Positions 37,861 through 47,014 of a stretch of 64,000 nt of DNA are shown in pieces. Each line of letters starts with the position of its first letter. The first letter of the stretch is position 1. A model generated the notes under the pieces. The model did no database searches, was not told the DNA's origin, and saw nothing but the letters and a program-made list of their open reading frames with translations. The translations under genes and the position numbers were made by a program. Source of the DNA: Orenia marismortui DSM 5156 (GTDB lineage: Bacteria > Bacillota > Halanaerobiia > Halobacteroidales > Halobacteroidaceae); assembly GCF_000379025.1 (NCBI RefSeq), contig NZ_KB900617.1:1100024-1164023 (forward strand). Direction: 5' to 3'.

Positions 37861-38360
37861 CCTAATTCACCCAGCTTATCTTTATCTATCTGTTCAATGT
37901 AACTTTCAATTGTCTTTTCTTGTACATCTTTATTAATAGATTGTTCTAATAATTGTCTAGTCATTTGAATAGAGATATCTGCTACTTCATCTTTTAAACT
38001 ATCAATAGCTTGCTCTTTAGCACGAGCAATCTCTTTTTCAGCTCTTTCAATCTTCTTATTACCTTCATTTTTGGCATTATTAACAATATCTTCAGCATCT
38101 CTTTGAGCTCTACGGCGACTTTTTTCAATTATATCTTGCGCTTCAGATTTAGCATCGTTTAAGATATTTTTATATTCCTCTTTTAAGTCCTCAGCTTCCT
38201 CTTCACGCTCTTGAGCTCTATTTATTTGTTCGGATATTTCTTCAGAACGACTATTCATTAAATTAGTTATTGGTTCAAATAAAAAGTGTTTTAATACCAT
38301 GTATAATATTATAAAGTTAATTAATTGAAGAACAAAAGTTGTTAAATCTAAAGAAATCAA
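37854..38360 (-). CDS. atpF: ATP synthase subunit b
   Basis: Peripheral stalk: one membrane helix (about 6-26, TTFVLQLINFIILYMVLKHF) and a long charged coiled coil to about 150. Length 168 is typical. A small stem-loop lies in the gap between it and atpE, a place where b and c expression is often set apart. Confidence 0.95.
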   Translation of the reverse strand: MISLDLTTFVLQLINFIILYMVLKHFLFEPITNLMNSRSEEISEQINRAQEREEEAEDLKEEYKNILNDAKSEAQDIIEKSRRRAQRDAEDIVNNAKNEGNKKIERAEKEIARAKEQAIDSLKDEVADISIQMTRQLLEQSINKDVQEKTIESYIEQIDKDKLGELGC

Positions 38361-38419
38361 TTGTTGTTACCTCCTTTCATGACCACTATATCTAAAATAA
38401 ATATCTAAAATAAGGAAAG

Positions 38420-38446
38420 GAAGATGAATAAGAATTATCCATCTTC
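38420..38446 (-). other. Intercistronic hairpin between atpE and atpF
   Basis: A seven-base stem (GAAGATG/CATCTTC) with a 13-base AT-rich loop follows atpE. It could act as an RNA stability or partial termination element, giving more c than b. The effect is inferred. Confidence 0.4.
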
Positions 38447-38458
38447 AATAACAATTAA

Positions 38459-38713
<255 letters not shown>

Positions 38714-38754
38714 TCAATTCCTCCTCAATAATTTTATTTTAATTATATTTTTCT

Positions 38755-39306
<552 letters not shown>

Positions 39307-39337
39307 TCAATCCCCTCCTTCCTTAAATCATGGGAGA

Positions 39338-40060
39338 TTATTCAATCTCTGTTGAAATATAAGTCATAGTTAACATTGTAAAGATAAAGGCTTGTAAGAG
39401 ACCTGCAAAGACATCAAAATAAAGACTTGCTATCCCTGGAACAACAACTCCTACAACACTAAATAGCAATCCCATAATTACTACTCCACCTAGCATATTT
39501 CCAAACAAACGGAAAGAAAGAGATACAGGATCCGCTATTGCCCCAATTATGTTAAGTGGAACTAAAAATGGCATTGGCTCAAAATATCCTTTTATGTAAG
39601 ACCCTATTCCATTATACTTAATTCCAGAAACATGGACAGCAATAAATGTAATTAGAGCTAAAGCAAAAGTAGTATTTAGATCTGCTGTTGGAGTATACAG
39701 GTTAAATAAATCTCTTCCTGGAATAACCCCTACTAAGTTAGCAAATGTTAAGTAAATCATTAGTGTTCCAATATAAGGAGCATAACCCTTTCGTCCTTTA
39801 CCCATAGCATTATCTACTAAATTATAAATCGATTCTACTATAAATTCAGCTATATTCTGTAGACTAAATGGTCTAGGTTTTTTCTCTAAATTACGAGTTG
39901 CCAGCCAGGAGAAAACACCTAAAACAAATATAATTACCCAAGTAGTTGTAACTGTAGATTTAATTTGCAAACCAGCAATTTCAAATACTTTAGGAGCAAA
40001 AGCTTCCGAGTTAACTTCTTCAAGGAACATCTTATCAAATAGTTCAGTAAAGAAATTCAT
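39338..40060 (-). CDS. atpB: ATP synthase subunit a
   Basis: Stator membrane subunit providing the ion half-channels. The essential arginine is in SLSFRLFGNMLGG, in the conserved helix. The other hallmark GLLQAFIFTMLTMTYIS is near the C-terminus. Length 240, about five to six membrane spans. It precedes the two c genes. Confidence 0.96.
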   Translation of the reverse strand: MNFFTELFDKMFLEEVNSEAFAPKVFEIAGLQIKSTVTTTWVIIFVLGVFSWLATRNLEKKPRPFSLQNIAEFIVESIYNLVDNAMGKGRKGYAPYIGTLMIYLTFANLVGVIPGRDLFNLYTPTADLNTTFALALITFIAVHVSGIKYNGIGSYIKGYFEPMPFLVPLNIIGAIADPVSLSFRLFGNMLGGVVIMGLLFSVVGVVVPGIASLYFDVFAGLLQAFIFTMLTMTYISTEIE

Positions 40061-40063
40061 CTA

Positions 40064-40459
40064 TTAATTCCCCTCCTTTCTTACAACCTCTTCTTTCTGT
40101 GGATAAGATTTAAATAAATTGCTTAATAAAATAACTATCTTAACAGACAACATACCAACTATAGTAGTTAGCAAGTTTACATCTGGTCTTTTTAGAGCTA
40201 TGTAAAAAACAGTAAACCACAATAAATATCTGAATATATATTGAATAAAAACATAAGCTTGAGCCTTAATAGGAGGAAATTTAACAGCTTTTTGTAATGA
40301 ATGAGATAATAAAATAAAATTAATAATACTCATTAGCCCTCCTACAAACCAACCAAAAGCACTTTTAAAATCAAAACACAATAGTATTAAAATTATTATT
40401 AAATTCAATAAAGCAGTCCATTTAACTATATAATTTTTAGTTTCTTTTAATTCTTCCAC
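40064..40459 (-). CDS. atpI: ATP synthase subunit I-like protein
   Basis: A small four-span membrane protein (131 residues) placed second in the operon. The family assists c-ring assembly. Hydrophobic segments at about 12-30, 33-50, 70-90 and 95-115 are visible, with the family-like FGWFVGGLMSIINFILLSHS. Sequence conservation in this family is low, so position carries much weight. Confidence 0.8.
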   Translation of the reverse strand: MEELKETKNYIVKWTALLNLIIILILLCFDFKSAFGWFVGGLMSIINFILLSHSLQKAVKFPPIKAQAYVFIQYIFRYLLWFTVFYIALKRPDVNLLTTIVGMLSVKIVILLSNLFKSYPQKEEVVRKEGN

Positions 40460-40462
40460 TTA

Positions 40463-40687
40463 CTATCCCTTCCTATCTTCTTGCCCAGCTAATACTAACC
40501 TATAAGCACTTCTAAAACCAGTTAGTACTCCTAAAATAGTAAAAATAGCAAGAAAAATAATGTTAGTACCCAACCATTGATCCAATTTATTACCAAACCA
40601 AACACCAAAAATTATAGGCACTATAATGCTTATACCTATTTGTGATAATAAGCTTAAAGCCTTTAAAACGCCAATATTATCTTTCAT
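40463..40687 (-). CDS. atpZ: AtpZ/AtpQ-type small membrane protein
   Basis: First gene of the atp operon. The 74 residues hold two membrane helices, with FGVWFGNKLDQWLGTN between them and the ending GVLTGFRSAYRLV; this matches the AtpZ family (ATPase gene 1). Members are linked to c-ring assembly or Mg/Ca transport. A good ribosome-binding site (AGGAG) precedes the start. Confidence 0.82.
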   Translation of the reverse strand: MKDNIGVLKALSLLSQIGISIIVPIIFGVWFGNKLDQWLGTNIIFLAIFTILGVLTGFRSAYRLVLAGQEDRKG

Positions 40688-40797
40688 TATTAATCTCCTA
40701 TATTATGTATTAAATGAAAATCTTAATAAGAAAAATACTTTTTAGTATAATTAAAATTTATTCTCTTCTAGTTTACACAATATGTACCTAATTATAC

Positions 40798-40839
40798 ATA
40801 AAAACCACAGGAACATATATAGATATAGAACACCTGTGG
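40798..40839 (-). terminator. Terminator of the riboswitch expression platform
   Basis: On the minus strand CCACAGG (40833-40839) pairs with CCTGTGG (40805-40811), with extra AU pairs inside the loop, followed by five T. It lies between the aptamer and atpZ, so termination here would switch off the operon. Confidence 0.82.
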
Positions 40840-40861
40840 AAAAGTATGTCCCTCTTTTCAC

Positions 40862-40976
40862 ATGCCTACGAAGTTAGCTGTCGGATTCGGGTAGAGGATA
40901 CCCTACTGTTATTTGTAAATAATATCAGATTCACCCCAAAATTGGTTCCTCCGCTCCTTTAGGATTAGGCACTTTG
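40862..40976 (-). ncRNA. Cyclic-di-AMP riboswitch (ydaO/yuaA)
   Basis: On the minus strand the conserved ydaO/yuaA blocks appear in order: CCTAAAGGAGCGGAGGAACC, GGGGTGAATC (40928-40937), GGGTATCCTCTACCCGAATC, and CAGCTAACTTCGTAGGC (40864-40880). The ends pair as P1 (TGCCT with AGGCA). In known members the ligand c-di-AMP favours termination, and a terminator follows here. The next gene is atpZ, so the sensor controls the ATP synthase operon. Known targets are mostly potassium uptake, osmolyte and cell-wall genes. Confidence 0.92.
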
Positions 40977-40988
40977 CAATTTCTTTTC

Positions 40989-41017
40989 ATTATACTATAA
41001 AATTATATTATTGTAAA
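40989..41017 (-). promoter_or_regulatory. Sigma-A promoter for riboswitch and atp operon
   Basis: TTTACA (41012-41017) and TATAAT (40989-40994) are separated by exactly 17 bases. The expected start point lies a few bases before the aptamer. Confidence 0.83.
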
Positions 41018-41128
41018 GTTTATTTACTTTAATCAAGTTTAAAATTACTATAAAATACAAAGGCTTTGTTATATAAATTTATAGTTATTAACTTATTACT
41101 TAGACACCTCTCACTTTTAAAATTCCCA

Positions 41129-41158
41129 TTATTAAAACTGACCAGTCAGTTTTAATAA
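41129..41158. promoter_or_regulatory. TetR-like palindromic operator
   Basis: Two perfect 14-base arms (TTATTAAAACTGAC and its complement) surround a two-base centre. The two-base centre is too short for an RNA hairpin loop, so a DNA-binding site is more likely. The core CTGACCAGTCAG resembles sites of TetR-family repressors. It lies immediately downstream of the -10 box, covering the expected start point. No tetR gene is present in the window. Confidence 0.65.
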
Positions 41159-41159
41159 T

Positions 41160-41188
41160 ATTATAAACATTTCTGTTAAATTTGTCAA
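41160..41188 (-). promoter_or_regulatory. Consensus sigma-A promoter upstream of operator
   Basis: TTGACA (41183-41188), 17-base spacer, TATAAT (41160-41165): a perfect consensus. It points toward the riboswitch and atp operon, with only a nine-codon frame and no real gene in between. It may be a second, repressible promoter for the operon or the remnant of a lost gene. Confidence 0.75.
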
Positions 41189-41230
41189 TACGAATATAAG
41201 TATAATAACAATACTTTTACAATTAGAAGA

Positions 41231-41260
41231 TAAAAATCCAGGTACTAAAATACCTGGATT
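41231..41260 (-). terminator. Terminator of tagO/wecA-type gene
   Basis: A ten-base stem (AATCCAGGTA with TACCTGGATT) with a short loop is followed by five T on the minus strand. Confidence 0.82.
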
Positions 41261-41330
41261 AATCAACTAAAACTCATATTTAATTTAATATTTAACTCTT
41301 TATAGTTAGCCACTTTTAGAAAAATTTACA

Positions 41331-42353
41331 TTAAACTCTTTTATTATAATTAGTGTTAAGATTTACTATCCCTAGCTTAATAATTCCTATTAAAATAAAT
41401 CCTAGCGAACTAAATATTAAAAATAATTGTTGAGATAACTCTGCTTCACTAACACCAATTGCAATCATCCCTAAAGAAATACTAATTAAATAAATAATCA
41501 TAACTACCTGAATTTGATTCAATCCTAATTCCAATAATTTATGATGCAGATGACCTTTATCAGCCTTAAAAATTGGTCTGCCAGCTAATTTACGCCTTAA
41601 TATAGCTAATAAAGTATCTATTATAGGGACTCCTAAAGCTAGCACTGGAATCAATAAAGTAATAAATGTTACACTCTTTAAAGTTCCTATAATCGAAATA
41701 CTACCTAACATAAAGCCTAAGAACATACTTCCTGTATCCCCCATAAAAATATCGGCAGGATTAAAATTATACTTTAAAAATCCCAAAACAGCCCCAATAA
41801 CTGTTAAAGCTAATATAACTGTTAAAACCTGACCTTGTTGATACGCAAAAATAGCTAAAGTTATAGTAGCTATAACTGAAACTCCTCCAGCTAAACCATC
41901 CAAACCATCTATTAAGTTAATTACATTAATAGTACTAATAATCCAAACTAAAGTTGTTGGTATACTTAAAATACCTAAATAATAAATACCACCAAAAGGA
42001 TTACTAATAAATCTAATCTTAATACCAAAAGAAATCAATACTAAAGCTACTAAAACCTGTCCAAGTAATTTAACTTTTGCTGACAACTCATATAAGTCAT
42101 CTAAAAGACCTAAAATAACAACTAAGGTTCCAGCAGCAATTATCCCTATAAATTTATCACTAAAGCCCGTCACTAATAAGGCAATTAATACTCCAAAATA
42201 AATACCTAATCCTCCTAAACTAGGAATAGGCTTAATGTTAATTCTACGTTTATTAGGATAATCTACTGCTCCTAATTTAAATGCCAGCTTTTTTACTTGT
42301 GGCATTACAAAATAACTACTTAATAATGCTAATAGTAATGGATAAATAAACAT
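41331..42353 (-). CDS. Undecaprenyl-phosphate GlcNAc-1-phosphate transferase, WecA/TagO family
   Basis: Transfers a sugar-1-phosphate to undecaprenyl phosphate, the first step of a lipid-linked surface polymer. About ten membrane helices are present, with the active-site motifs DDLYELSAKVKLLGQ, NLIDGLDGLAGG, FMGDTGSMFLG and the GHLHHKL loop typical of WecA/TagO rather than MraY. The ATG at 42353 is preferred for the AAAGGGG upstream. In a diderm it could start O-antigen or another envelope glycan; the substrate cannot be read from sequence. Confidence 0.88.
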   Translation of the reverse strand: MFIYPLLLALLSSYFVMPQVKKLAFKLGAVDYPNKRRINIKPIPSLGGLGIYFGVLIALLVTGFSDKFIGIIAAGTLVVILGLLDDLYELSAKVKLLGQVLVALVLISFGIKIRFISNPFGGIYYLGILSIPTTLVWIISTINVINLIDGLDGLAGGVSVIATITLAIFAYQQGQVLTVILALTVIGAVLGFLKYNFNPADIFMGDTGSMFLGFMLGSISIIGTLKSVTFITLLIPVLALGVPIIDTLLAILRRKLAGRPIFKADKGHLHHKLLELGLNQIQVVMIIYLISISLGMIAIGVSEAELSQQLFLIFSSLGFILIGIIKLGIVNLNTNYNKRV

Positions 42354-42463
42354 TTTACCCACCCCTTTCTAATTTCATAATAAGATTTGTTAACTAAAAT
42401 TATTAAGTCTAACTATATTCTATGAAATTAGATCATATCTTTCAATTATTAATTTTTGGAATA

Positions 42464-42904
42464 TTATTTAATCTCTTCTATCTTAATTCCAGCTTCTAAC
42501 ATCATTTTTGAGGCTAATTCATCTGGATAAGCTCCTTTAAATACAACTCTATTAATCCCTGCATTAATTATCATTTTAGTGCAGAGGATACACGGTTGAT
42601 GTGTACAATATAAAGTAGCACCATTAATTGAGCTACCATGTAAAGCAGCTTGAATGATAGCATTCTGTTCTGCATGTAATCCTCGACAAAGCTCATGCCG
42701 CTCTCCAGATGGAACATTATTCTGCTCTCGCAAACAACCTGTCTCTTTACAATGTTTCAAACCACTAGGAGCACCATTATAACCTGTCGCAAGGACCCTT
42801 TTATCCTTAACAATCAAAGCGCCAACTTTTCTTCTTAAACAAGTTGAACGCTTGGCAACAACCTCTGTCATCTCCATAAAGTAATTATTCCAACTTGGAC
42901 GCAT
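42464..42904 (-). CDS. dCMP deaminase (ComEB-like)
   Basis: A zinc deaminase converting dCMP to dUMP for thymidylate synthesis. The zinc motifs are HAEQNAI and PCILCTKMI, with a second metal-site region CTHQ and [12 protein letters not shown] near the N-terminus. Length 146 is typical. It lies between upp and the tagO-like gene, among nucleotide-salvage genes. Confidence 0.9.
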   Translation of the reverse strand: MRPSWNNYFMEMTEVVAKRSTCLRRKVGALIVKDKRVLATGYNGAPSGLKHCKETGCLREQNNVPSGERHELCRGLHAEQNAIIQAALHGSSINGATLYCTHQPCILCTKMIINAGINRVVFKGAYPDELASKMMLEAGIKIEEIK

Positions 42905-42968
42905 AAAATTACCTCTTTCTTTTTTATAAATTAAATAATAATATTTTGTACTATTATAAAAATTAAAA

Positions 42969-43072
42969 TCTCACACCTCATCCCCTAACCCCTTCTCCTA
43001 ACCTTAAGAGAAGGGGGATAAAAAGTTATCCTCTCTCCTAAAAATAGGAGAGAGTTAGAATGAGCTGTGAGA
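42969..43072. repeat. 104-base element with terminal inverted repeats (MITE-like)
   Basis: About 20-base imperfect inverted ends (TCTCACACCTCATCCC... and its complement at 43052-43072) enclose two smaller GC-richer hairpins (CCCCTTCTC/GAGAAGGGG and CTCTCTCCTA/TAGGAGAGAG). Its composition differs sharply from the AT-rich surroundings. Such CTAACCCC-type repeats are found dispersed in many genomes. No coding frame is evident. Confidence 0.65.
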
Positions 43073-43150
43073 ACTATCTTTAAATCTATTTATTAAATCA
43101 TTTTTTCTACCAATACTAATATATTGCTATTTTCTATTATTATAATTTTA

Positions 43151-43780
43151 TTACTTAGTACCAAATAATCTATCTCCTGCATCTCCTAAACCTGGCTCAA
43201 TATAAGCATGATCATTTAACCTATCATCTAAAGCAGCAGTATAAATATCCACATCCGGATGTGCTGCTTGTAGCTTTTCAACTCCCTCTGGAGCCGCTAC
43301 TAAACACATAAATTTAATATTTTCTGCACCTCTATCTTTTACAAACTGTAAAGCGGCAACTGCTGTTCCACCTGTTGCTAACATAGGATCTACTACAATT
43401 AATTCTCTTGATCCTATATCCGTTGGCATTTTACAATAATATTCGACTGGTTCTAATGTTTCAGGGTCACGATATAATCCGATATGTCCTACTTTAGCTG
43501 CTGGTATTAAATTTACTACACCATCTACCATCCCTAAGCCAGCTCTCAAAATAGGTACTATAGCTAACTTCTTACCAGAGATAACCTTGGAGTTTGTTTC
43601 CATCACTGGTGTTTTAATTTTAACTTCCTGCAAAGGTAGATCTCTTGTAACTTCATAAGCCATTAAAGTAGATATTTCATTTGCTAACTCTCTAAACTCT
43701 TTTGGACCAGTCTCTTCTTTTCTCAAGTGTGTCAATTTGTGTTGAATTAATGGATGATCAATAATATGTACTTTACTCAT
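43151..43780 (-). CDS. upp: Uracil phosphoribosyltransferase
   Basis: Salvages uracil to UMP using PRPP. The PRPP loop is [15 protein letters not shown] and the uracil-binding C-terminus is [16 protein letters not shown]. Length 209 is standard. It starts 12 bases after glyA with AGGAGG upstream. Confidence 0.97.
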   Translation of the reverse strand: MSKVHIIDHPLIQHKLTHLRKEETGPKEFRELANEISTLMAYEVTRDLPLQEVKIKTPVMETNSKVISGKKLAIVPILRAGLGMVDGVVNLIPAAKVGHIGLYRDPETLEPVEYYCKMPTDIGSRELIVVDPMLATGGTAVAALQFVKDRGAENIKFMCLVAAPEGVEKLQAAHPDVDIYTAALDDRLNDHAYIEPGLGDAGDRLFGTK

Positions 43781-43792
43781 TAAATTTGCCTC

Positions 43793-45031
43793 CTATTTTT
43801 GATGTAATAATGGAAATTCTTCAACCAACTCCTCAACTTCTCTCCTTACTTGGGCTTTAACCTCTTCATTCTCAATATTTAATAAAAGTTTAGTGATCAT
43901 TTTTCCTACTCTTTTCATCTCTTCTTCTTTCATACCTCTAGTTGTTAAAGATGGAGTTCCTATACGAATTCCACTTGTCACAAAAGGACTTCTTGTTTCA
44001 AAAGGAATAGTATTCTTGTTAACCGTAATAGCCACTTCATCTAATGTGTTCTCTGCTAATTTACCAGTAATATCATGATCTGTCAAGTCCACCAACATTA
44101 AGTGATTATCAGTTCCACCAGATACCAATCTAAACTCTTTATTTAGAGTTTCTGCTAAAGCCTTAGCATTTTTAATAACTTGTTTCTGATACTCTTTAAA
44201 CTCATCACTTAAAGCCTCTTTGAAACAGACAGCTTTAGCTGCAATAATATGCATTAAAGGTCCACCTTGAATACCTGGGAAGATCGCTTTATCGATCTTC
44301 TTAGCAAACTTCTCTTCACATAAAATCATACCTCCACGAGGTCCACGTAAAGTTTTATGAGTAGTTGTTGTTACTACATGTGCATGTTCTACTGGATTTT
44401 GGTGTAAACCTGTTGCTACTAATCCTGCAATATGAGCCATATCAACCACTAGATAAGCTCCTACCTCATCAGCAATATCTCTAAATTTCTTAAAATCTAT
44501 CTCCCTAGAATAAGCACTTGCACCAGTTACAATCATCTTAGGATTATGCTCTAAAGCCAAATCTTTTAATGCATCATAATCAATTCTTTCATCATCTTTA
44601 CTTACTCCATAAGGAATAAAGTTATAGTAATTACCTGACATATTAACAGGGCTACCATGGGTTAAATGACCACCATGAGTTAAATCCATCCCTAAAACAG
44701 TATCTCCAGGTTCTAATAATGCAAAATAAACAGCAGCATTAGCCTGAGATCCTGAATGAGGCTGTACATTAGCGTGCTCTGCACCAAATAACTCCTTTGC
44801 TCTCTTAATAGCCAATTTTTCAGCAAGATCTACACACTCACACCCACCATAATACCTCTTATCAGGATATCCTTCAGCATACTTATTAGTTAACACTGTA
44901 CCCATTGCCTCTAAAACAGCCTCACTAACAAAATTTTCTGAAGCAATTAACTCTAAATTTCCTTTTTGCCTTTTCTCTTCTTTCTTAACCACTTCCATTA
45001 TTTCAGGGTCAACTTTTTTCAGATTATTCAT
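43793..45031 (-). CDS. glyA: Serine hydroxymethyltransferase
   Basis: PLP enzyme converting serine and tetrahydrofolate to glycine and methylene-THF. The PLP lysine is in [16 protein letters not shown], with the conserved [12 protein letters not shown] near the start and [12 protein letters not shown]. Length 412 is normal. Order rpiB-glyA-upp is the same as in Bacillus. Confidence 0.98.
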   Translation of the reverse strand: MNNLKKVDPEIMEVVKKEEKRQKGNLELIASENFVSEAVLEAMGTVLTNKYAEGYPDKRYYGGCECVDLAEKLAIKRAKELFGAEHANVQPHSGSQANAAVYFALLEPGDTVLGMDLTHGGHLTHGSPVNMSGNYYNFIPYGVSKDDERIDYDALKDLALEHNPKMIVTGASAYSREIDFKKFRDIADEVGAYLVVDMAHIAGLVATGLHQNPVEHAHVVTTTTHKTLRGPRGGMILCEEKFAKKIDKAIFPGIQGGPLMHIIAAKAVCFKEALSDEFKEYQKQVIKNAKALAETLNKEFRLVSGGTDNHLMLVDLTDHDITGKLAENTLDEVAITVNKNTIPFETRSPFVTSGIRIGTPSLTTRGMKEEEMKRVGKMITKLLLNIENEEVKAQVRREVEELVEEFPLLHQK

Positions 45032-45043
45032 TTAACCACTCCT

Positions 45044-45481
45044 CTACTCCTCTAATTGGCTAATTTTATCAATCCTTCGTTGATGTCTTCCACCCTCAAA
45101 TTCAGTATCTAACCAAGTTCTTGCTATCTCTAAGGCCAACTCTGTACCAATAACTCGTTCTCCCATAGCTAACACATTAGAATTATTGTGTAAACGAGTA
45201 GCTTTAGCAGAAAAGACATCATGGCATAATGATGCTCTAACTCCTTTAACCTTATTTGCTGCAATCGACATACCAATTCCTGTTCCACAGATTAAGATAC
45301 CTCGATCATAATCGCCACTAGCAACTCCATTAGCTACTTCTTTAGCAAAATCAGGGTAATCTACAGAGTCTGTACTATCAGGTCCAAAATCATGATATTT
45401 GATACCCTTTTGCTCTAGTAATTCTTTAATCTTAGTTTTTAAGTTATATCCTCCATGATCACTGCCTAATGCAACTTTCAT
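45044..45481 (-). CDS. rpiB: Ribose-5-phosphate isomerase B
   Basis: Interconverts ribose-5-phosphate and ribulose-5-phosphate. The start MKVALGSDHGGYNLK, the active-site loop ILICGTGIGMSIAANK and the histidine motif LCHDVFSAKATRLHNNSNVL are all conserved. Length 145 is typical; 12 bases before glyA. Confidence 0.96.
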   Translation of the reverse strand: MKVALGSDHGGYNLKTKIKELLEQKGIKYHDFGPDSTDSVDYPDFAKEVANGVASGDYDRGILICGTGIGMSIAANKVKGVRASLCHDVFSAKATRLHNNSNVLAMGERVIGTELALEIARTWLDTEFEGGRHQRRIDKISQLEE

Positions 45482-45581
45482 TAAAATACCTCCATATAAA
45501 ATTATAATTTGTATACTTGTATTAAACCGATTTTTACTCCCTAAATAATTATTCTCTAATCTATAGTATTATCCTTTTTTA

Positions 45582-46271
45582 TTAGTCCAAATTTTCTACA
45601 ATCTTCTTCAATTCAGATTTAATCTCTTTAGCACAAGATCTATAAACAGAAATAGGTTGTCCAAAAGGATCAGATATATCAACATTATCTATATCCCCTT
45701 TTAAACTAGCTAACTTTCTTTTCTCTGGCATTAATGTTTGAGACAAGTCTATTTCCAGTTCTTCTATTCTCTTTTCTATAGTTTCTAAATTAATGAGCAA
45801 CTTATTTCTTTTCTTTTCTAACTCTTCGATCTCTTCTTGATGATCAGATATAAAATTGTTTCTTTTTCTATCAATGATTTTATATATTTCTTCTATCTGA
45901 TCTGTTTCTGCTTGAATATCTTCTGCTCTAGATGAATATTCTTTTAAAGTATATACCTTAGCTCTAAACTCCGGATATTGATCTAAAACATATAATTTAT
46001 GCCTTTGAGTCATAGTTAGAATAATATCAGCCTCTTTCACCAAATTTTTTGTTAAAGGAGTTGTCTGGTGAGTTGTTAAATCAATATCTGAATCTTTCAT
46101 CACTTCAATAGCCTGACTAGCTGCACTTCCACCTTTAAAAGCAGATATTCCAGCTGATTTAACTTCATATCCTTCTTTCCCAGCATCAACTAGTAAATCC
46201 TTTAATAAAGCTTCAGCCATACTACTACGACAGGTATTACCTGTACAAACTAATAGAAATTTTTTCTTCAT
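45582..46271 (-). CDS. YwlE-like low-molecular-weight phosphatase with coiled-coil insert
   Basis: Low-molecular-weight tyrosine or protein-arginine phosphatase. The P-loop is CTGNTCRSS (Cys9, Arg15; Thr in position two as in YwlE), and the catalytic aspartate is in DPFG (Asp201). Normal members have about 150 residues; here about 80 residues of charged coiled coil (roughly 115-195) are inserted just before the DPFG segment. The ATG at 46271 is chosen because GGAGGTG lies inside the longer TTG-started frame. Between mntP and rpiB, as Bacillus ywlE. Confidence 0.85.
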   Translation of the reverse strand: MKKKFLLVCTGNTCRSSMAEALLKDLLVDAGKEGYEVKSAGISAFKGGSAASQAIEVMKDSDIDLTTHQTTPLTKNLVKEADIILTMTQRHKLYVLDQYPEFRAKVYTLKEYSSRAEDIQAETDQIEEIYKIIDRKRNNFISDHQEEIEELEKKRNKLLINLETIEKRIEELEIDLSQTLMPEKRKLASLKGDIDNVDISDPFGQPISVYRSCAKEIKSELKKIVENLD

Positions 46272-46314
46272 ACTATCCACCTCCTTCAATATTCATTATC
46301 TGTTAAGGTCACTG

Positions 46315-46884
46315 TTAGGAAAAAAGAAAATGAATACCTAATAGTATAAGAACTATACCTCCTAATAGCTCAGAGTTTTCACTAACTAATCCCCCTATTT
46401 TACCTCCTAAAATTAAACCTACCATTACCATTATAGTAACTATAACACCAAAAACAAAGCAATTAAAGATCATACTAGAATCTAACATACCTAAACTAAC
46501 TCCAACTGATAGCGCATCAATACTTACACTCAATGCTAATATAATTAGAGACCAACCATATAATTGAAAACTATAATCTTGATCTTCTTTATTACTTAGA
46601 TTTTCATAAATCATGATCATCCCCAAAATCATCAATATTCCTGATCCAATAGCTGTAGTTATACTATCAATTGTGCCTTCAAAATAATAATTACCAAAAA
46701 AATTATGTAAAAAAGCCCCTAAATTAATTCCTACTAAAGGCATTAAGATATGAAAGACCCCTATCATAAAACTTAATTTTAATAATAATAATAACCTTAA
46801 ATTTTTAGTACCTATTGCAAGAGATACTGAGAAGGCATCTGTACCTAGAGCAAAGCCCAAAGTAATTACCTCTATAATACTCAC
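46315..46884 (-). CDS. mntP: Manganese efflux pump MntP
   Basis: A six-span exporter of Mn2+. The paired motifs GFALGTDAFSVSLAIG and LALSVSIDALSVGVSLG with membrane aspartates are diagnostic. The GTG at 46884 with GGGAGG six bases upstream gives 189 residues, the usual size; the longer ATG-started frame at 46926 adds 14 residues without a binding site. Confidence 0.92.
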   Translation of the reverse strand: MSIIEVITLGFALGTDAFSVSLAIGTKNLRLLLLLKLSFMIGVFHILMPLVGINLGAFLHNFFGNYYFEGTIDSITTAIGSGILMILGMIMIYENLSNKEDQDYSFQLYGWSLIILALSVSIDALSVGVSLGMLDSSMIFNCFVFGVIVTIMVMVGLILGGKIGGLVSENSELLGGIVLILLGIHFLFS

Positions 46885-47014
46885 TATAAACCTCCCTATT
46901 AGAAAACTATAACCTAACTGAAACATTATTATATATATTCTAATAGGAAAGAAGTTATATCTCTATTTTGATAACACTTACTAAATATTAAACAAATACT
47001 AATCAACTACTAAA

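Noticed and set aside
41075-41135. Nine-codon minus-strand frame after the TetR-like operator
   Set aside because: ATG GGA ATT... ends after nine codons without a ribosome-binding site; at most a remnant of a lost gene.
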